DNA from: Anthoceros angustus
Lineage: Eukaryota; Streptophyta; Anthocerotopsida; Anthocerotales; Anthocerotaceae
Direction of reading: 5' to 3'
DNA: 64,000 bases
Assembly: GCA_010909165.1 (NCBI GenBank)
Contig: MU008158.1
Coordinates: forward strand, 3,435,478-3,499,477
Both the position numbers and the translations under genes were made by a program. Shown piece after piece: positions 59,337 to 64,000 of this stretch. The notes beneath the pieces were generated by a model. That model ran no database searches and was not told the origin of the DNA. It saw nothing but the letters and a program-made list of their open reading frames with translations. Numbering within the stretch: position 1 is the stretch's first letter; every line of letters begins with the position of its first letter.

Positions 59337-59871
59337 GCCAGCAGTCTCCTGTGATGACTCGAGAACCTAGACAGATCCTCCGACTTCTCACGACTCCTGA
59401 AACAGCGTATGAGATGCCAGCTGCACGATCCCTGGCATTTGGAGCATAGTCGTCGGCATCAATTTTGGGCTCATTTTGAGTGGGCGGAAAAATGGGCAAG
59501 CAGAGCCTCGTCCTGTCCAATCCCACGTCTGACCACCTCGTAATCCTCCCTCGCCACTGCACACGCCGACTGCCAAGATCCTGCTTTTCACTCCAGTCCA
59601 AGGTGTTTCCAAGCGACAGACCCTCCCTAAGGGCAGGGGAGTCTGAAATGCCTCCGCCTCTCCGAAAATATGTGCCACACAAATGGTGCCATACAAAGTC
59701 TGAAAGGAAGACAAGTGGTGCCTCCCGCCACACATACTGGTACCTCCTCTAAAAGGAACTGACTGCAGCCAAGCAAGCTGAAAGATCAAACATACACCTA
59801 GCACCACCATAATCGGTCTTATTCATCATCCCGTTCTTCTATACAAAAACAATTGCCTAACAGTTTTCTTC
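59337..59871. other. Intergenic gap between MACPF gene and epoxide hydrolase
   Basis: About 535 bp holding the MACPF 3' UTR and the epoxide hydrolase promoter. No exon or repeat is recognised. Confidence 0.5.
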
Positions 59872-61752
59872 TCAATAGTGGAGGAGAGAGTATTTCACCC
59901 TGATAGATATCCTGCCTTTCTCTACATTCAACTTGGCCCCGCTCACAAGCCAATGGCCTGGTATGTCTTGCGGCCCTCGAACCATTTCCGTCAGGTCCAC
60001 AAATTTCAGCAACTTGGAGTGATGCGCAGGAGGACCAGCAGGATACAGTGCCGAGTCTTGGGCAACCATGGGTGGTGGCTTTGGTGCCTGTGCCCCGCCG
60101 AATTTCAGCAATCCCGACATTTGAGGCATGCTCATGTGGCTCATTTGTGCATTCGGAGTGTGGTCCCAGACAGAGCGTCGGATGGAGCAACCTGGAATCT
60201 TAGAGTACAGGAGTCTGAGGTATAGCACGGATCTCAGACCCAGATCCCAAACCCTGAGCTGGGCACCTGTGACGATCAAGGCAGTCGTATCCCCGATCCA
60301 GGATTCAATGTACTCAACCGGAGCAGTGCTGACATGCGAAAAGCCTTTCCACAAAACAGGCTCAAACCATCTGCTGTCCTGCTCCTCAGGTTCTATCCAC
60401 AGAGGGGGACCAATCGGCACATGACTGTCCCAATATGCTTGCAGGATCTTGGGCAGAGTGGTGAGATGCTGGAGGTGTACAGCAATCCTGTTGAATTTCC
60501 TGCCTTCCAGAAACAGGCGAAGCCCAGTTATTGGTTTCCTCCCAACGTTCACTTGGGTGGTACTCACGTAGAGCTTTGGCCCCATGAGACTGAACTGTAT
60601 AGAAGGAAAAACTGGTTCCCTAGTTGGTTGCCTGCTCACCGGCATATCGTACACCGAAGGGGACCATTGCCTGGGGCTCTGGAACTCCAGGAAATACCGC
60701 AACTCTTCAATCGGAGGTTTATACCGCATATACAAGTTGACTGCGTGGCTCAAGAAGCCACTGCCTGGAATGCCATTTAGCAAGGAGGTGATAGGCACGA
60801 AGGTCATAGAGATAACATCCGGATTGCTGGACAAAGTGTCCAGCCAGTCAGAATGGCGCCTGGCAAGATCATCCCCTCCCCTTCTGCGAAACACAATCTC
60901 CAGATCTCCACGGATCTTGAGGTCAGGTTCATTGTGGTCCCATGTGCCTGAGCCTGGACCTGGGCCTGGGCCTGGGCCTGGCCCTGCGCCTTGGAATGGC
61001 GTGGCTGCGATGTTATCGTGCCTTCTACCTCCACCTCTAGCATGAATAACAGAATCCGCAAATCTGCCGTCGGCAATTCTGGTGAGATATGACTGCACCT
61101 CAAAGGGCGTGAGGTGTGAATCCTGGTGTTGCCTCAAATACACAACATCCTTACCCCCCACCTGAACACCCACGATGACATGGGTACCATAATTCTCAAT
61201 GAATTTGGCCAAGACGGCAGCATCCCACGCCGAAGGCACTGCTTTCCTGACTTCATCTCTCAACTGCAAGGGGAATCTGGTGAGGAGCTGTAAGCAATAC
61301 CTGGTGAGGAACCAGCCATCCAGGGCCAGCGCGCGAGTCGCAGACGCATCCTGCTGCCATGTGCCATTGAAGTTGAACATGGAATTAAAGAGCCCAAGAG
61401 GCATTTTGCCAGTAATCCCTAGCCCCTGGTTGAAGCGCTCCGACATCTCCTGAAAGGTGAGGATCTCCGACTTATACCGCGTGCTCTCACCTCGATCGCA
61501 TCGGATGTCCCGGGACACGTTGCTGACAAGCACCCCTCCCGGCAGCGCCAAGTTCTGCAGATTATCCTCATCGACGTGCACCAAGCGAGGAACTCGGGAG
61601 CGCACATTTCTGAGTCGAACGTCGCTGGTGACGTCGAACCCCCGCCCCAGCGCTTGCACGACAGAGTGCGCCAGAATCTGAGCCGGCTCCTGCTGCTGCT
61701 GCTGCTGCTGCTGCGCCACCCCCATTCCCGCCCCCTGGGATGAACCAGCCAT
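59872..61752 (-). CDS. MACPF-domain protein, CAD1/NSL1-like, intronless
   Basis: A single exon of 627 codons encodes 626 aa; the in-frame ATG at 61,779 would add nine residues. After a poly-Gln run (CAG repeat, 61,691-61,713) comes ALGRGFDVTSDVRLR, the typical opening of plant CAD1/NSL1 proteins. The domain continues with GKMPLGLFNSMFNFNGTWQQ, ALDGWFLTRYCLQL and FIENYGTHVIVGVQVGGKDV, which contains the MACPF signature YGTH...GG, then SDWLDTLSSNPDVISMTFVP and a C-terminal region with GPKLYVSTTQVNVGRKPITG. A Gly-Pro dipeptide repeat (60,955-60,985) interrupts the middle. Plant members restrain cell death and salicylic-acid immunity; pore formation has not been shown for them (family knowledge). 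Absence of introns is unusual beside the intron-rich neighbours. Confidence 0.94.
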   Translation of the reverse strand: MAGSSQGAGMGVAQQQQQQQQEPAQILAHSVVQALGRGFDVTSDVRLRNVRSRVPRLVHVDEDNLQNLALPGGVLVSNVSRDIRCDRGESTRYKSEILTFQEMSERFNQGLGITGKMPLGLFNSMFNFNGTWQQDASATRALALDGWFLTRYCLQLLTRFPLQLRDEVRKAVPSAWDAAVLAKFIENYGTHVIVGVQVGGKDVVYLRQHQDSHLTPFEVQSYLTRIADGRFADSVIHARGGGRRHDNIAATPFQGAGPGPGPGPGPGSGTWDHNEPDLKIRGDLEIVFRRRGGDDLARRHSDWLDTLSSNPDVISMTFVPITSLLNGIPGSGFLSHAVNLYMRYKPPIEELRYFLEFQSPRQWSPSVYDMPVSRQPTREPVFPSIQFSLMGPKLYVSTTQVNVGRKPITGLRLFLEGRKFNRIAVHLQHLTTLPKILQAYWDSHVPIGPPLWIEPEEQDSRWFEPVLWKGFSHVSTAPVEYIESWIGDTTALIVTGAQLRVWDLGLRSVLYLRLLYSKIPGCSIRRSVWDHTPNAQMSHMSMPQMSGLLKFGGAQAPKPPPMVAQDSALYPAGPPAHHSKLLKFVDLTEMVRGPQDIPGHWLVSGAKLNVEKGRISIRVKYSLLHY

Positions 61753-62493
61753 CACCTTGTCATGCTGGTGCACCAGCATAGTACCGTAAGCACAAGCAGA
61801 CCCCCTTTCCGTGAGGGCGATCCCTACAGCTGACCAGCAAAGAAAAGAAGAAGCAGACGAAGTGAGCAGGAGGGAAGCAGACGAAGAGCCCACGAGGTAA
61901 GCGATGCGTCCTTGGGTCCACAAAACCAAAAACAAGAAAACACGGTTTCACAAAAATCTGCCAGCGTGGGAGACGCAACCTCGGTGCATTGCGCGCTGCA
62001 GTGGCAGCACCTGCACGCAGCACCTGCAGTCAGCAGACAGGCCCTAACGCGCAAGCAAGCTGTGCTATGCTGTGCTGTGCTGTGTTGTGCAGTCGCAGCC
62101 CTAAATTTGGTTGGCTAGCCGCGGGAGACAAGATACGGAAGGAAAAGCAAGGCCGAGGGAGGGGTGAATTGAGGCACCCACTGCAGATGAGACACACAGC
62201 CCAGCAGCTCATTTTGTGTGGGAGGTGGGAAGGAAGGCAGGCCGAGCTCGGAATTCCGCAACGCGGCAAGCGGTGCCGATGCCGGTGCCGGTGCCGGCCA
62301 TGCTCAGCGTACGTGGACTTGGACTGCCTCAGCCCCCGCCGGCTGTGGTGTAACAACTTGAAAGAATGCGGAGGACCGGGCGCTGCAGCAGCGGCCGAGG
62401 GCGGCACGGAACCACGGACAACAAGAGAAGACGCGTCTCCAGGGGCCCAGAAGCCCAGAAGCCCAGGAGCCCAGGAGCCTAGAAGAAGCCCAG

Positions 62494-62540
62494 GACCCAG
62501 TCCCAGTCCCAGTCCCAGTCCCAGTCCCAGTCCCAGTCCC
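62494..62540. repeat. CCCAGT hexamer array
   Basis: About eight units of CCCAGT/CAGTCC in tandem, nearly perfect. Confidence 0.95.
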
Positions 62541-63679
62541 GCGCACTCTTTTTCCCACTCCGCTCCAACCGGGTCCTGTCCACACTGCGCCCCACCATGC
62601 TTTATTATTTTCTCTCCTACTAAACATACTGCCACAGACCTACTTTCCCTGGTCAAACACTATCACCCCCACACATACGTCCCCCGATGTACCTACGAAC
62701 TTGCATGTTCGCGCGTCCTGCGCACAGCCGCCGGTCCGGCGACTCCATTTTGACATGGAAGTGTAGGCAACTTCCTGCAAAACCTGGTAGGTACCTGGTA
62801 GGTATAGGTCTTTCCCAAATTCCCGACTTATAACATTACAAAACCAAGTAACATCCAGTAAAGGGGAGCTCCCTCCCGCGAGTGCAACACACACCATTGT
62901 TCGCTTTGCACGGGTTGGGTAAAATCGGGGGAGGATTAAATAAGGACTTCGATGGAACTACATGGGAGGTTGGTCCTTCTTGACTATGACCCTTCAAGTC
63001 TCCCTTTGATGTCCTTTAGTACATGGGTTCACCTAATCTCCTCTTATCTTAATAAAGACTCATAGATCTTATACACTTGGGCACACACATCAGGACTCTC
63101 CATTTAAGCCCCTTAGACCAAACGTTGCTTTTCACCGAAACTATGACCATAGGGATGGGCATTCTCTATTCTAGTTCCCAACGCAAGACTAATATTGGAT
63201 GAAAGATATTTAGTCTAGTGTTATTATTTATGGACTATGGTTTCCAAATTAGTAGCTACTTTGAAACTATATGCTCCACATTTGACACTAAGACTTGGTT
63301 AACGTCTCCTCGAACCAGATTACAGGTCCACCGTATAACTGAACAGTCGATTTACAGTGCATAGGCCTACTTCCTTGAGTTATATGTCATATTTGTTCGC
63401 TCTAAGGAAAGAAATACTACAAAGGACTTTTCAACTCTAGGGACCAAATGCACACATTCACTTACATCATGGTGCCCACTGTGAACTCTAAACCATAGAG
63501 CACAACAAGGATCTTACAACTAGAGGCCTAGGGCTCATTCCCCCACTTAGTAGTCAACCGGGTGTGGGAGGAACATCTAGTTGTAGGCTTGAGGGATGCA
63601 AGATACCAGCATGCACGTCCACGATCAGACCGATCACACTATGTCCAGTTCAATTCAATGTTCTTTAGAAATTAACTAT

Positions 63680-63705
63680 TATATATATATATATATATAT
63701 ATATA
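63680..63705. repeat. (AT)n microsatellite
   Basis: About 12-13 AT units in AT-rich intergenic DNA. Confidence 0.97.
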
Positions 63706-64000
63706 AGTAATATAAAAACTCTCATCAATCGATCATATGTAGACTTGACTGGATGGATTTTCTTAGCTAAAATCATAATATCGAGATAAGATTTGGTAAA
63801 TCTCATTTCATATCTTTGTTTAATCTTGCTGTTATTATTGATTCTTATATCTAGTTTCATATCTAAGTGTTTTGAGTGAATTTTGTAGGTTAAACATGAA
63901 TTCCTCCAAATATTATGCATGACGTTTATTACTAGATACAATATGTTTTCTCAAAACAAGTTTACAAGAGGATAGAATGCAGCGAAGAGAGGATCAATAA

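Larger units (their letters stand above)
61753..64000. other. Gene-free right end with simple repeats
   Basis: It contains the MACPF promoter side. Simple repeats are GCTGT/GCTATGCT near 62,059-62,090, a CCCAGT hexamer array at about 62,494-62,540 and an AT dinucleotide run at 63,680-63,705. 62,760-64,000 is AT-rich with no motif. The 254- and 208-codon frames at 62,000-62,750 are driven by the hexamer array (Pro-Ser or Leu-Gly repeats) and are not genes. Confidence 0.55.

Noticed and set aside
61753-61935. Longer MACPF start at 61,935
   Set aside because: The first codon there is TTG, not ATG; the first in-frame ATGs are at 61,779 and 61,752, and family similarity begins only after the poly-Gln run.
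62000-62753. 254- and 208-codon frames at the right end
   Set aside because: They are created by the CCCAGT hexamer array and flanking low-complexity DNA and have no family motif.
1-64000. CRISPR arrays, tRNA or rRNA genes, organelle DNA insertions
   Set aside because: No spaced-repeat array, tRNA cloverleaf, rRNA block or plastid/mitochondrial gene order was noticed on either strand; the tandem repeats found are contiguous.

Overview
This window is nuclear DNA of a land plant. The genes have many short spliceosomal introns and belong to plant families: a plastid EngA/Der GTPase, thioredoxin f, ZYP1, BOP1, a BCAS3-type ATG18, a MOTHER-OF-FT (MFT)-type PEBP, a P/U cyclin and a CAD1/NSL1-type MACPF protein. 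The compact introns (mostly 70-200 bp), the MFT-type PEBP and the high-GC exons fit a non-seed plant (bryophyte or lycophyte) best. I cannot name the species.

Layout. 1-8,034: the 5' part of a TraB-domain gene (-, cut by the window edge), a complete BOP1 gene (+, 16 exons, one U12-type AT-AC intron), then a P/U-type cyclin (-). 8,035-11,223: gene-free, with simple repeats. 11,224-16,110: an eight-exon ATG18g/h-like autophagy gene (-). 16,111-18,982: AT-rich, gene-free. 18,983-30,343: an 11.4-kb GC-rich palindrome of two related, decayed retroelement-like copies. Their LTR-like 3' ends face outward, and a spacer between them carries 43-bp tandem repeats and an open coiled-coil frame. 31,303-37,019: a Ty3/gypsy LTR retrotransposon with both LTRs, a tRNA-Met primer site, a polypurine tract and a 5-bp target duplication (TCTAT), but with frameshifted gag-pol. 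37,919-38,417: the C-terminal exons of a KDEL-receptor-like gene, apparently truncated. 40,034-44,372: an MFT-like gene whose promoter, leader and first part of exon 1 are tandemly duplicated (about 1.76 kb unit); only the downstream copy is attached to a full coding region. 44,774-50,324: a 25-exon ZYP1 (synaptonemal complex transverse filament) gene (-). 51,799-61,752: a gene-dense block with a two-helix membrane protein of unknown function (+), thioredoxin f (+), plastid Der GTPase (-), soluble epoxide hydrolase (-) and an intronless MACPF protein (-). 61,753-64,000: repeats and AT-rich DNA.

The genes are unrelated housekeeping and regulatory loci; no operon-like or cluster logic links them. 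The most notable points are the palindromic retroelement pair without visible pol, the tandem copy of the MFT promoter with a frameshifted exon 1, the AT-AC intron in BOP1, three GC-AG introns, the clean target-site evidence for the gypsy insertion, and the truncated KDEL receptor. Exon boundaries were worked out by hand from splice sites, reading phase and family similarity. No database search was possible. Where a gene lists summed exons, their lengths add up to an open frame.
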